Origin: Effrenium voratum
Taxonomy: Eukaryota > Sar > Dinophyceae > Suessiales > Symbiodiniaceae
Direction: 5' to 3'
Assembly (NCBI GenBank): GCA_963377175.1
Contig: CAUJNA010001247.1
Coordinates: forward strand, 1,073,687 to 1,137,686
DNA: 64,000 bases
Position 1 is the stretch's first letter; the number at the start of each line of letters is the position of its first letter. This document shows positions 21,728-30,423 of this stretch, piece after piece. The translations under genes and the position numbers were made by a program. The notes beneath the pieces are model-generated. The model made no database searches, was not told the origin of the DNA, and was given only the letters and a program-made list of their open reading frames with translations.

Positions 21728-24376
21728 TCAACTGACGGGCAGCCCGGAGTTTGCACTCCCAGCACCCTGCCAATGAGTGCCTGCACTTGCTGCAACCAAG
21801 CCTTTGGCCCGGATTGTTTGACAAGATCCTGTGGACAGCCGCAGCATCCAACTGACTGCCGCAGCCTTGGCCTTGGCCTTGGCCTTAGTTTTGGCCTGGG
21901 CCTTGAATTTGGGCTGCACTGCTGCCTTGGGCTGCACAGAAGCCTTGGCGCTTGGCCTTCGCATCACCTCATCTTGAGACATGGCTGCAGCCGGGCGCTT
22001 CATTGCTGGGCCACGATGAGAGGAAGGGCCATCATCTTCATGTTCTTGGTCAGGCTCATCTGAAGGTGGGTCTGAAGCAGCTTCATCTCCAGGCTCAGGG
22101 CTGATGCTGTCGGGCAAAGGAATCTCTTGGTGCTGAGGCTGGTCCTCATCAAGGAGTTCCTCACCATCATGCTGTTGGGCAACTTGCTGTTGAGAAGCCA
22201 TGTTGCTAGCAGCTTGGGCCCGGCGACTGACATGAGCCAGTTGTGGCACAGCACGAGCAGCTGCAGGCCGCCGCATGACAGCTTGTTTCTTGGGGACAGG
22301 CCTCACAGGAATAGCCCCGTTGGGTGCAAAATCCTTCCAAGTGGCAGGTGCAACAAGTGATGCTGGCAAGAACTCCCGACCCTCGACAATGAAGCTTATT
22401 TCCGGCAATGGCTGCTGCTGGGCTTGTCCTGCATTCCTTTGGAGCCAGGACATCAAATAAGCAGCAGCTGCTTCCAGCTGCCAAGGTGCTTCGAGAACTT
22501 GCGCGGCTGTCCGCCGGTACTGCTTGGCTGACTCATCAGTGAGCAAGGTGCGAGGGGCCACCATCCTAGGGAGCTTTGAGAAGTCCAAATCACCTTCAAG
22601 AAGAACAGTGGGTGGTTGGCTCAGCGCCTTTGAGCAAAGCCAATGCTTTGCAAGCAAGACTGGGTCACTGCCTTGGCCTTGGCCATCCTCCTCAAAGGGG
22701 ATGCCTGGGACACAGGACTTCACTGAGTCCCTCCGAACCACACGGAGTAGATGGGCTGCATCAGCAGTGGTGCGGGTGCCGGTCAATCCTGCAAAGTGCA
22801 TCCCCAAATGCCCAAAGAACTCACGCCAATGATGTGCCCCTGCAACTTCTTCAATCACAAGTTTCACATTGCGAGCCGGCTTGTAATGTTCCTGCAAGAA
22901 GCTGATGTAGTCGGCAGGGGTTTCTTTTCAAGAAGCTCGGGCAAGCAGCTTGGCAACGCAAGAAAATCTCTGATCCAGCCGATTATGTGTGTGCCCAACT
23001 CTGAACATTGCAATGGACACCTCCTCAAACCGCTGTGTTGCTACCAGGGCAGCTGCAAATTGCAAAAGCATGGAATTGCGCCCTTCCTTGGATGTATTGT
23101 CATTGTGCAAAATGACCTTTGGAGGCATTGATTTGCCACGATGACGCAGTTCCTCTTCAGTCAGCTCAAGGGCACGGCTAAGAAGGGTCTGTTGGGTGTC
23201 ACTGTCACCTTTCACATCGGCCTCCAGGACAGCAAAGTACTCAAGGACTCCAGCAACAATAACTCCAACAAGATGCATACACGGGCGCCACAAAGCTGAC
23301 AGCTTTTTTGTGTTGTCCAGTTGTCTTGGCACTTGCCATTTCGACTTGTCCATGGCATCAATGGTCAGAACCAAGTGCGGCATCTGCAAATCATCATTTC
23401 TGGCAGCTTGCTCAGCCATGGTTTCCAAGCTGGTCAGGATGCCACGGTCCGCAAACACTTCTCGAATGTGCTTGTTGTAGGCCAAGGTCACGGCCTGTGA
23501 ATCTGCTGCGCTCGTCTGCAGGCGCCTGAACTTGCTGTACTTGGCACAGTCATCGCAACGGCTGTGAACTTGAGGTGGCCGAATTCCAAGGATGGCTTGC
23601 CAACGTGTCCAAACACGCACAAAGGTGGACCAACTTGCCAGCTCCTGGTGGTCACAATGCATGTCCTTGTACAGGTCAAAAATCTCTGACGGAGTCATGG
23701 TTGGGAGCCAAAGCTTCTGAATTGCTGGCTTCTCACCTGACTTCAGTGCTGTGATTGCCAATGACGCTGTATTTAAGAAGTCCTTGCAAACCAGCCAGTC
23801 CGGGGCAGACACCACTTGCGACTCATCTGCAATGTCTGTCTCATCTGCAATGTCTGCAATGTCATGGCCACCTGCCACTGATGCCAGAGGTTCGGCCAGG
23901 TTGTCATAGATGAAACAGAAAAAGGCATCGACATCATCAGTCTTCGGCTCAGCTTTCTTGAGCGGGGCCTTGCGGCCATCAGCAGGGACGATAACCTCGC
24001 CTGCAGCAATGGCCTGCAAATAATGCTGAGCCTTCTTTCGTGGACAGCCACTGACAAAGCAATAGCCACGCAAGCATAGATCATGGCCATGCCATTGGAA
24101 GACCTTGCGGCGGGCGCCTTCAGGGTTATTCTTGTTCATGTTGAGCAGCTGGCCGAACCAAAGGGCGTTCTGCCCTGAGAGGTCAAGATCATCCAGGCGG
24201 AATGTCAACCTGCTGCTGGCTTCCTTTGCAAAGGAGGAGAGCTGGTCTGTGCACTTCTTTGCGCAGCAAGGCTCTGCAGCCAAGATCTGGTCTGGCAACT
24301 CCACTGCAGATTCATCTGAGCCATCATCACTTGGAAGGATGGAAGGCGGCAGCTCAATGTCAGAGCCAGCCGACAT
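21728..24376 (-). pseudogene. DUF7869-type transposase-like gene with one in-frame TGA
   Basis: ATG at 24,376 (MSAGSDIELPP). Residues 1-482 end at TGA 22,928-22,930, but the same frame resumes at once and runs to 21,728, giving 882 codons with a single stop. Seen: Cys pairs near 37-42 and 101-111; HSRCDDCAKYSKFRR at 271-285; LVLTIDAMDKSKW (D340/D343); VILHNDNTSKEGRN (D426); and FRVGHTHNRLDQRFS (458-472). The D..DN..GHTHxxxDxxFS pattern is that of DUF7869, an RNase-H-like, transposase-related family. The second half is Pro/Ala/Lys-rich with KAQAKTKAKAKAKAA near its end and may bind DNA. DIADIADETDIADES is a micro-repeat at 172-186. As the only recombinase-like gene it is the likely mobiliser of the element. 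The stop could be recent inactivation or a readthrough or sequencing event. Confidence 0.65.
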
Positions 24377-25005
24377 GACTCAAACTACTGGCCTTCCCCA
24401 CCAACTGGTGCCAAATGAAACAAGAATGCCAAATGAAAGCAATCAGAAACCGGAATGCAAAATGCACTGCTGGCTGCCCAAAAGTGAAATATCAAAGGGC
24501 AAGAGCAAGCCTGGCCACTGCAGGGAACAATTTGCACTACTATGGTGGCTAGCCACTATTTGCAACACACAGCGCACACCACAAGCAGAATGACTGGCGG
24601 CTAGCCGCTTCCATGAGACACATCCATGACACCAGGATGCAAGAAACATGCAAGATGGGTCAATCACAAGTTGCTCAATGTGACAGTGGACACATGACAG
24701 TACAATACTGGCTAGCCAGTGTTTGGTGTCAAGTGGCAGTTTGAGACCAAACCTGCAAGTAACACAACCAAGAAAACTGAAGGGGGACATTTTGGCAACC
24801 TTATGTTTCATGTTTGCTGCCAAACCCTGCAAGGCTGATGGATCAAACTGACAGGTCACAGCCTTGAAGTGCGCTATCATTCATTTTTCTCTTGCCATGC
24901 CCATATGATACTGCTGCATGCAAAACATAGGCGGAATGAAAACCTGAAACATGTTGAACATTGAATTGTACATACCTGATCCAAAGCAAAACAGTGTAAT
25001 TAATT
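24377..25005. other. Intergenic region with three palindromes
   Basis: No gene. It holds GGCTAGCC palindromes at 24,547, 24,599 and 24,710 and lies between the 2H phosphoesterase-like and transposase-like genes. A promoter for the transposase-like gene would fall here, but dinoflagellate promoters have no motif I can score. Confidence 0.5.
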
Positions 25006-25710
25006 TCAAATGTCCACCCATGTCATGTGCAAGTTGTCAGGAGCTTCAGCCAAATTGCCATATTTGCGAATCTTCCGCTGAATTTCCTGCAGCAAGAAGT
25101 GGAACTCAGTGCCTTCAGTGATCTTGAAGCTACTTGCGCCATAGGCGGACAAGCGAACATGCAATTGCCGTGGCAGCAAAAGTTTCAATGCTGCAAAGTA
25201 GGAGCGGTACATGACTTCACTGCTTTCAAAAGTGCATTTGTACGCCAAGGTGATATGAGGCACATGCACAGGAATCGCATATGAAGGAAAGTCTGGCCAC
25301 AAGGAGATGTAAAAGAACAAGGCGCCGTCATCATCAGTTCGCATGGTGTAGCGGAGCATGCCAGGCCCAATGGAGACTTTTAGTCCCTGTACAAGGGCAA
25401 GCTCCAGCCATTCATCACGAAACAGCGACCAGTACGCTTGGCTCACATGGTCAGAGGCCACCACTTGCCGCGAGCGCATCCAAGAACTCTGCGCAGCAGG
25501 TTCACCTTGCAAAGGCAGAGTCGCAGGGCGATCCTGACGAGCCATGATGAGGGGCAAAGGGATGAGGGGGCAAATGGATGAACCACACCAGCTGCCAAGA
25601 ATTATATCAAGCATCTAACAAGATCATGAAAAAATGGAGCCAGCCACAAAACATTTGCATCAAAGCTTTTGGCTGGCTAGCCAGCCTTTCTACAGGGTGC
25701 GGGCTAGCCC
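24545..25710. repeat. GGCTAGCC palindromes, right cluster (5 sites)
   Basis: Cores lie at 24,547, 24,599, 24,710 (ACTGGCTAGCCAGT), 25,675 (GGCTGGCTAGCCAGCC, 16 bp) and 25,702. All are outside coding sequence, in the gaps on either side of the 2H phosphoesterase-like gene. Confidence 0.9.
25006..25545 (-). CDS. 2H phosphoesterase-like protein (LigT/CPDase-type)
   Basis: The start is placed at ATG 25,545 (MARQDRPATL), giving 179 residues; 23 further upstream codons are open but begin with TTG. Two HxT motifs sit where the 2H phosphoesterase superfamily has them: PHITLAY at residues 96-102 (H97, T99) and NLHMTWVDI at the C-terminus (H173, T175), 76 residues apart. Members of the family hydrolyse 2',3'-cyclic or related phosphodiester bonds in RNA and nucleotides, so RNA-end or cyclic-nucleotide processing is plausible. 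The length suits a single 2H domain, and no other domain is seen. It is the promoter-proximal gene, just inside the right inverted repeat, with the other five genes downstream on the same strand. Confidence 0.6.
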   Translation of the reverse strand: MARQDRPATLPLQGEPAAQSSWMRSRQVVASDHVSQAYWSLFRDEWLELALVQGLKVSIGPGMLRYTMRTDDDGALFFYISLWPDFPSYAIPVHVPHITLAYKCTFESSEVMYRSYFAALKLLLPRQLHVRLSAYGASSFKITEGTEFHFLLQEIQRKIRKYGNLAEAPDNLHMTWVDI

Positions 25711-25767
25711 ATCCAAATCTATTTGCATCATAGCACCAGAAAAAAAAGGACATTTGTCACGAAAAAC

Positions 25768-25788
25768 AGGCCAAATCCCACGAACAGA
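25768..25788 (-). repeat. Right terminal inverted repeat
   Basis: Reads AGGCCAAATCCCACGAACAG then A, the exact inverse of the left end. It lies about 220 bp upstream of the start of the first (2H phosphoesterase-like) gene. Confidence 0.85.
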
Positions 25789-25822
25789 TCTTCGAAATTC
25801 TCGCGAAACTCTCAAGCGCCTC

Positions 25823-25903
25823 GCGGTGTGGCCTTGCAACGCCTGCGCGAAGACAAGGCTTTGTTGGCGTCAGCGACGCGGGCGTTTGTTGGCGCCCGCG
25901 CCT
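25823..25903 (+). repeat. 81-bp direct repeat flanking the element, right copy
   Basis: Gapless match to 13,453-13,533, lying 34 bp outside the right inverted repeat. See the left copy for shared words. Confidence 0.8.
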
Positions 25904-26154
25904 GATTTTGTCGAGCCAGCCGCGTCAGCTTCTTCGGTCGCCTCGCTCGCCGGGGTTGTCGCTGCCACGCGCGGCAAGGATTCGGCACGAGTCCCGTCCG
26001 CACAGCCAAGGCGGGGCTTTGCGCGATTTTTCTTGGCGCCCGCTCCCCAAGAGCGGGGGACGCCACAGGGTTGATTACCCTAAACCCTAAATTGCTTGAC
26101 ATCCGGCGGTCAAGGGGCGGGCAACCAGCAGTTGGGGCGCGCCTAATCGTCCAC

Positions 26155-26238
26155 AAACCCTAAACCCTAAACCCTAAACCCCCTAAACCCTAAACCCCCT
26201 AAATCCTTAAACCCTAAACCCCTTAAACCCTAAACCTC
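26155..26238 (-). repeat. Interstitial telomeric tract (CCCTAAA)
   Basis: About ten CCCTAAA units with variants (CCCCTAAA, CCTTAAA). The C-rich strand is on the plus strand, opposite in orientation to the terminal array. A GC-rich block that is repeated elsewhere begins immediately after. Confidence 0.9.
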
Positions 26239-27135
26239 GTTTCTCTACTCTAGTATATACATTTAAATGTTCGTCGTATGACGGGTGCGCCCGCAGGGGG
26301 CCTTCTTAAGACTGTCTTTTCAGTTCTGCACGTGTCCCGCGAGCTTCTAAATCTGTTTCGTTGGTCAAACCCAAGTTCCGGCAAAAAACCGTAAAATTTT
26401 GCACGCGCGAAACTTGCGCGCTTTCTAGGTCGGGGCCTTTGGCGCGCGGCCTTGGCGCGGCTATGCCTCCGCGCTGGACCTGACCCGCCTTAAAGTCTCC
26501 TTCAGGCTTCCTCCCCGGTCACCGGCGGAGTCTACCGTATGGACTCTTACGCGCTTCAGCAGTGACTCTCGCTTCCAACCTCGCTGCTTAGATTGCGTCT
26601 GCGGGCCAAGTTCGGCCCCGGCGCCACGGGCTTGGCCCCGGGCCGCTGGTGCTTTCTCCGGGGCTGACCTCTGCCTTCTATTTTAATACATTTTCGGCTT
26701 TGCGAACAGCCTTCGAACAGCCCCCGGAACGGTTTGGGAAAGGCCTCAAAAATCGGTCGCCCAGATTCTGGGCGACGCTTTTTGGTCGCCCTTGGTCGCC
26801 CAGATTCTGGGCGACGCCTCCAAAGAACTTGCCGGGCCAGCGGTGGAGCAATGCAAAGCTTGCTTCGAAAGTCGGCTGCGACACCGGCCAAGCCTTCAAT
26901 TCTGTTTCCCCCGAGCTTGGAAGAAGACAAGGGGGTTGAATTCCACACGCGGCCAGCGCAACTCAACAAACCAAGCGCCAAGCAGAGCGGCGAGCGGCGG
27001 CCGCGCCGCAGCAAAGTCACGTAAGGCGGAAGCAGCAGCAAGCGGCGACCGACGAAGCAGCTGACAAACCGCATTCGAGGGCGAGCGGCGAACAAGCAGA
27101 AGCAGCAGGCGGCAAGCAATAAGTCGCAAGGGCAG
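26239..27135. repeat. GC-rich repeat block A, first copy
   Basis: Begins CTCTACTCTAGTATATACAT, then CGCCCGCAGGGGGCCTTCTT and CAGTTCTGCACGTGTCCCGC, matching 48,747-48,870 nearly base for base. The later part carries a tandem GTCGCCCAGATTCTGGGCGA palindromic word (26,757-26,816). No coding gene is supported. Confidence 0.7.
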
Positions 27136-27660
27136 ACTCACACACGGGCGTGTTTTAAATTCCTAGATTTCAAACTTTGGCGCAGAGGTGTGTTAAATTC
27201 TGAGATTTCACACTCTCACTTGGACTTGGTTGACACTGTCACAGACGTTTGTTTCCAAACAACGCGGCTGTAGCCGTGCCTCTGAGACCACGTCGGGCCA
27301 CAACTTCCACGGCCAATTCTTCATCTGTTGATGTGTCTTCTTTGGCTTTTTGAGTTTGGCGCATGAGTGCCTCCAAGCAGTGCGGCTATAGCCATGCTTT
27401 TGAACCCAGGTTGGGCAAGGCTTGCGGAACAGTTGTAGTCGCAGTGGGTTTTGCTCTAGCTTTTCTGCAGCTACGAAGGCAAATGCGAAATGCCTGTGTT
27501 TGTGGCTCTTGTTTCTTTAGGGGTTACACCCTGTGGAAGCAGGATTTGAGCAAAGCGGCGTGTCTTCCAATGCCTGGCGTCATGCTTATGGCGCTTGTGA
27601 TGGCTATGGTGCCTGTGAGAAAGGGGGGGGGAGTGAGAGGAAGAGATCCAGAAGCCCAGC
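27136..27660. other. Spacer with short direct repeats
   Basis: No gene is supported. GTGTTAAATTCTGAGATTTC resembles GTGTTTTAAATTCCTAGATT (27,150-27,215), and CCAAGCAGTGCGGCTATAGCC resembles CCAAACAACGCGGCTGTAGC (27,255-27,395): an old two-copy duplication of about 120 bp. Confidence 0.45.
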
Positions 27661-27664
27661 CAGG

Positions 27665-28054
27665 ATGCTGTCTGGCGAGTGGATAAACGCAAGAGCGTCG
27701 AAAGAAGAGGCCGGAGTTACAAAGCTTGAGCTCAACTCTGGCGCCCTTGGGCCCTTGGGAAAAGAGTGGGACGTGGATTTAATCTGCATGGAAATTTCTG
27801 CTGGCTGTATTCCAGCAAACTACTGGGAAGTTGGAGGCACGTTGACCAGGCCTTCAAAGTCAGACTTTCCCAGTGGTTTGGAGCTGGCGCTTGAGCCCTT
27901 CACTTTGCGATGGGCTTCGATCAAGCACACTGCCATGACTGAAGCTCATGAGCAAGAACTGAGAGAAGTTGCAAAGAAGTTGATCTTGCAATTGGCAAAG
28001 ACGGAAAGGCTCGCAACTGCAGCGCAGCTGGCAGCAGCCATAAGTTTTTGCTAA
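27665..28054 (+). CDS. Unrecognised protein or exon
   Basis: From the first ATG (MLSGEWINARASKEEAG) the frame gives 129 residues, and it is open for another 44 codons upstream from a GTG with a basic SERKRSRSPAR run. The composition is protein-like: VTKLELNSGALGPLGKEWDV, FTLRWASIKHTAMTEAHEQE, then a helical LREVAKKLILQLAKTERLAT. It ends at TAA 28,052. No family is recognised. It may be an exon of a gene that continues in the fragments at 28.5-28.96 kb on the same strand. Confidence 0.35.
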   Translation: MLSGEWINARASKEEAGVTKLELNSGALGPLGKEWDVDLICMEISAGCIPANYWEVGGTLTRPSKSDFPSGLELALEPFTLRWASIKHTAMTEAHEQELREVAKKLILQLAKTERLATAAQLAAAISFC

Positions 28055-28490
28055 TCGCGGCTCTTTGCGTGCAGGTATGGCCTGAAGAGCCCTTTTGTGC
28101 GAAACTATGTCGGACGCGGACATTGACTGAAGAGTTGGGGGACCTGTGCGGGCTGCTGCAGCTGACGTTCTCAAAGTGATTGCCTATCCAGGCAAACACA
28201 TTCATCAGCTCAACACATTGGGCGCTCCCAATGCGTTCCCGCCAAGGAACGCACAGCAGGGTTGGTTTGCTCCTGGTGGCTGAGCTGGACAAGCTTGATG
28301 ATCATGAGGTGGCAGGACTCAGGGTGGAGGTCAGGTGCAGGACAACTGCAGCCGCCGCTCCACTTCCGCTCCGCCTGCGCTCCGCCTCCGCTCCGCCTCT
28401 CCGCTCTCCGCCTGCGGCTCTTCGCGGAAATATGGGGAAGTAGGTAGACAGATGGATAGACGGAACGGGGATAGAGGGATAGAGTTAAGT
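28055..28490. other. Spacer; GCTCCGCCT microsatellite
   Basis: No gene. CTCCGCCTGCG / GCTCCGCCTC repeats at about 28,345-28,430 are followed by a GATGGATAGACGG / GGATAGAGGGATAGAG simple-repeat run to 28,490. Confidence 0.5.
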
Positions 28491-28494
28491 CGAG

Positions 28495-28956
28495 TTGCTT
28501 GGAGACCTCAGCTATTCTTTTGCAGAAATTGCGAAGAGGCTGACCGTCAAAGAACTTGCCTTTGAAGGTGTTCTTGAAGGTGCCAAATTGGCTCTGGGCC
28601 AAGCCACAGAAGCAGGCCTTTTTCACTGCCAAGGCGCGCCCCAGATGATCAACTGGGCCAGGCTGATGCACCCTGGCATGCGTTTAAGCAGCCTGGGGAC
28701 GAGAGGCAGATGGTGCTGCGGAGGAGGATGTGGCAGAGTCTTGGCTAGTGAATCCTGCTTTGCCGGCAAGCTTTGCCAAGATCGGGCAAGTGTCACGGCT
28801 TGACTTGGACTACTACGAGCACTTTGACTGGCCTGCAGCAGCAATTTTCTTGGGGCAGCTAGACGCAGCATCAAAACTCCAGAGCGTCGTAGGCAAACGA
28901 AATGGAGAAGGATGCTTGGCAAACCTTTTGATTCCGTTCCGCAATTCACGTATTTA
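28495..28956 (+). pseudogene. Unrecognised gene fragment with a frame change
   Basis: The first frame reads LSYSFAEIAKRLTVKELAFE, then GVLEGAKLALGQATEAGLFH, to about 28,700. A second frame continues with AAEEDVAESWLVNPALPASF, then DLDYYEHFDWPAAAIFLGQL, to 28,956. Both halves look like genuine protein, so a single-base indel or a short intron near 28,700 is likely. No known family. It ends at the border of the AT-rich island. Confidence 0.4.
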
Positions 28957-29452
28957 GAGAAGAGATGAATTTTTATAGGTTTTGAAAAGAATTCAAGTAG
29001 TTAAGTAGAATTTTATTGAAAATGAATTTAAATAAGAATTTGATTAAATAAGTATTTGTTTGATTTATTTTTTTTGAAATGTAAGTATAATTTAGTAAGG
29101 AAATATTTTAAATATAATGCTATTAAAAAATTGTATTTAAACATAAATTTGTTTGGAAAATATTTTATTGAATTTTTAAATAGAATTAATATAATATTTT
29201 CTAAGGATTATTTATGGAATTTTAAGAAAATTAATTTAAACATGAATTCAATTGAAAAATTAAATTTTACTTGTAATATATATAATAGTAAATATATATA
29301 TATATGTGATTTTATTGAAATTAATTATTATTATTTTGAATAAGGAAAATTGGTTTGTAGAATTATACCTAAATTCCAAATTTAAATGGGAATGTATTTA
29401 GAGAATATTTTTGAATAGAATTTAATTAAAAAGCATAATTTTATTGACACTT
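28957..29452. other. Extremely AT-rich island
   Basis: About 500 bp of strongly AT-rich sequence with sharp borders inside GC-rich DNA. The plus frame at 29,056-29,343 would encode a Lys/Asn/Ile/Tyr-rich peptide (KLYLNINLFGKYFIEFLN) typical of organelle or apicomplexan-like composition, but also of any AT-rich DNA. The motif AATTTTATTGAA / AATTTAAT recurs every 20-40 bp. It could be organelle-derived DNA, a separate mobile element or an assembly join. Confidence 0.7.
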
Positions 29453-30070
29453 GAATTACTCCGGCACGAGACCCCAAACAGTGATAGGCGGCGGTCACAC
29501 GCTGCAGAGTATTGTGCGGGCAGCGCCGCAAACGGCGGTGGTTGTCAGGAAGCTACAACATCATTTTGCGGTCGTCATGAGCCGCAAGAACAAACAGACA
29601 TCGCTTAGACACCCTGAGCGCAAAGCACGGGGTACATCTAACTACTTTTCTTATTGGGTTCATCTGAGTCTTTTGGCGCTATCGAGATATACAGGGTAAT
29701 AGTAAGGAGCATGACACGTTCAGTGCATACACGAGGAATGGACAAGCAGTAAGACAAGGAATGTCAGGAAGGAACACATGGAGTCGTGCGTGAATAGTGT
29801 GTGGAGCAGCAAATACAACGTACGGGGTGCGCAAGAACGCGACTGTTTTTATCCGCGAGCAAAGCACGGCAGCTGAAATGGGTCTGCGTCGACAAAACCA
29901 GCTACTCCTTGCTTCTGGCTAACTCCTGCGCGCTTGCGTTCCGTCCGTCAGCGATCCGTAGAGACACTTCCAGCACCCGCCTGCGCAGCCGCAAGGGTTC
30001 CAAGATTCGCTCAGTCGCTGCAGGCGTGCACGCCCGGTGCTGTAGGTGCAATCGCCCACGGGTCTCCACG
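29453..30070. other. Spacer with no convincing gene
   Basis: Short frames on both strands; no motif recognised. Confidence 0.4.
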
Positions 30071-30073
30071 GGG

Positions 30074-30423
30074 CTATGCACTTAGAGCTGGGCAAAGGGC
30101 TTGTTGCAGGGCGGGCGCTGTCGATTCTGTCCAGGGAGCATGCGCGCCAGGCGGAGGTCCGCGCGTAGCAGTTACGCTAGACATCAGGAGCAGTTGGCGC
30201 ATGCGCTTCGTGGCCACGTCAACATCTGCTTCACGCAGCAGCTGCAGCTGTTCCACAATGAGCTCGGCTTGCCTTTCCGTCGCAGATTTGGAGCACGCTA
30301 TGGCTAAGGCATACTGCAACTTTTTGCCCGTCCGAGGTGGGTCCAAGACGAAATCCTTCAAGTTATGAACAATGCAGTAAGCTATGGCTGTGAATTTTTC
30401 GGCCGCGGCAGCGTCTGCCTCTG
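30074..30423 (-). pseudogene. C-terminal fragment of a decayed gene
   Basis: The minus frame reads VTKDIIDGLAEADAAAAEKF, then AIACSKSATERQAELIVEQL and LLREADVDVATKRMRQLLLM, a helical, protein-like stretch ending near the TAG at 30,074. It overlaps the end of the upstream minus frame and is offset by a frame change near 30,450-30,510, so it is read as the continuation of that gene. Confidence 0.4.

Larger units (their letters stand above)
13890..25788 (-). mobile_element. 11.9-kb TIR-bounded element with six minus-strand genes
   Basis: The ends are perfect 21-bp inverted repeats starting TCTGTTCGTGGGATTTGGCC, at 13,890-13,910 and inverted at 25,768-25,788. Weaker similarity continues inward on both sides (a TTTGTCCT or ATGTCCTTTTTTT word). 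Between them lie six reading frames all on the minus strand, including a DUF7869-type transposase-like gene, and 19 GGCTAGCC palindromes that I found nowhere else in the window. No clear target-site duplication is visible; the bases just outside the repeats are GCCGAAAAG on the left and TCTTCGAAATTC on the right. DNA-transposon status is inferred from the repeats plus the transposase-like gene. A simple gene cluster with coincidental inverted ends is the alternative. Confidence 0.7.

Noticed and set aside
13890..25788. Target-site duplication next to the inverted repeats
   Set aside because: Flanks CCGAAAAGT and TCTTCGAAATTCT share only loosely similar words; no exact duplication could be defended.
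25978..25992. Resemblance of GGATTCGGCACGAG (and GGCACGAG at 29,464) to a cDNA-library EcoRI adaptor
   Set aside because: One mismatch in the first and only the 8-base core in the second; flanking sequence is continuous with repeats found elsewhere, so coincidence is more likely.
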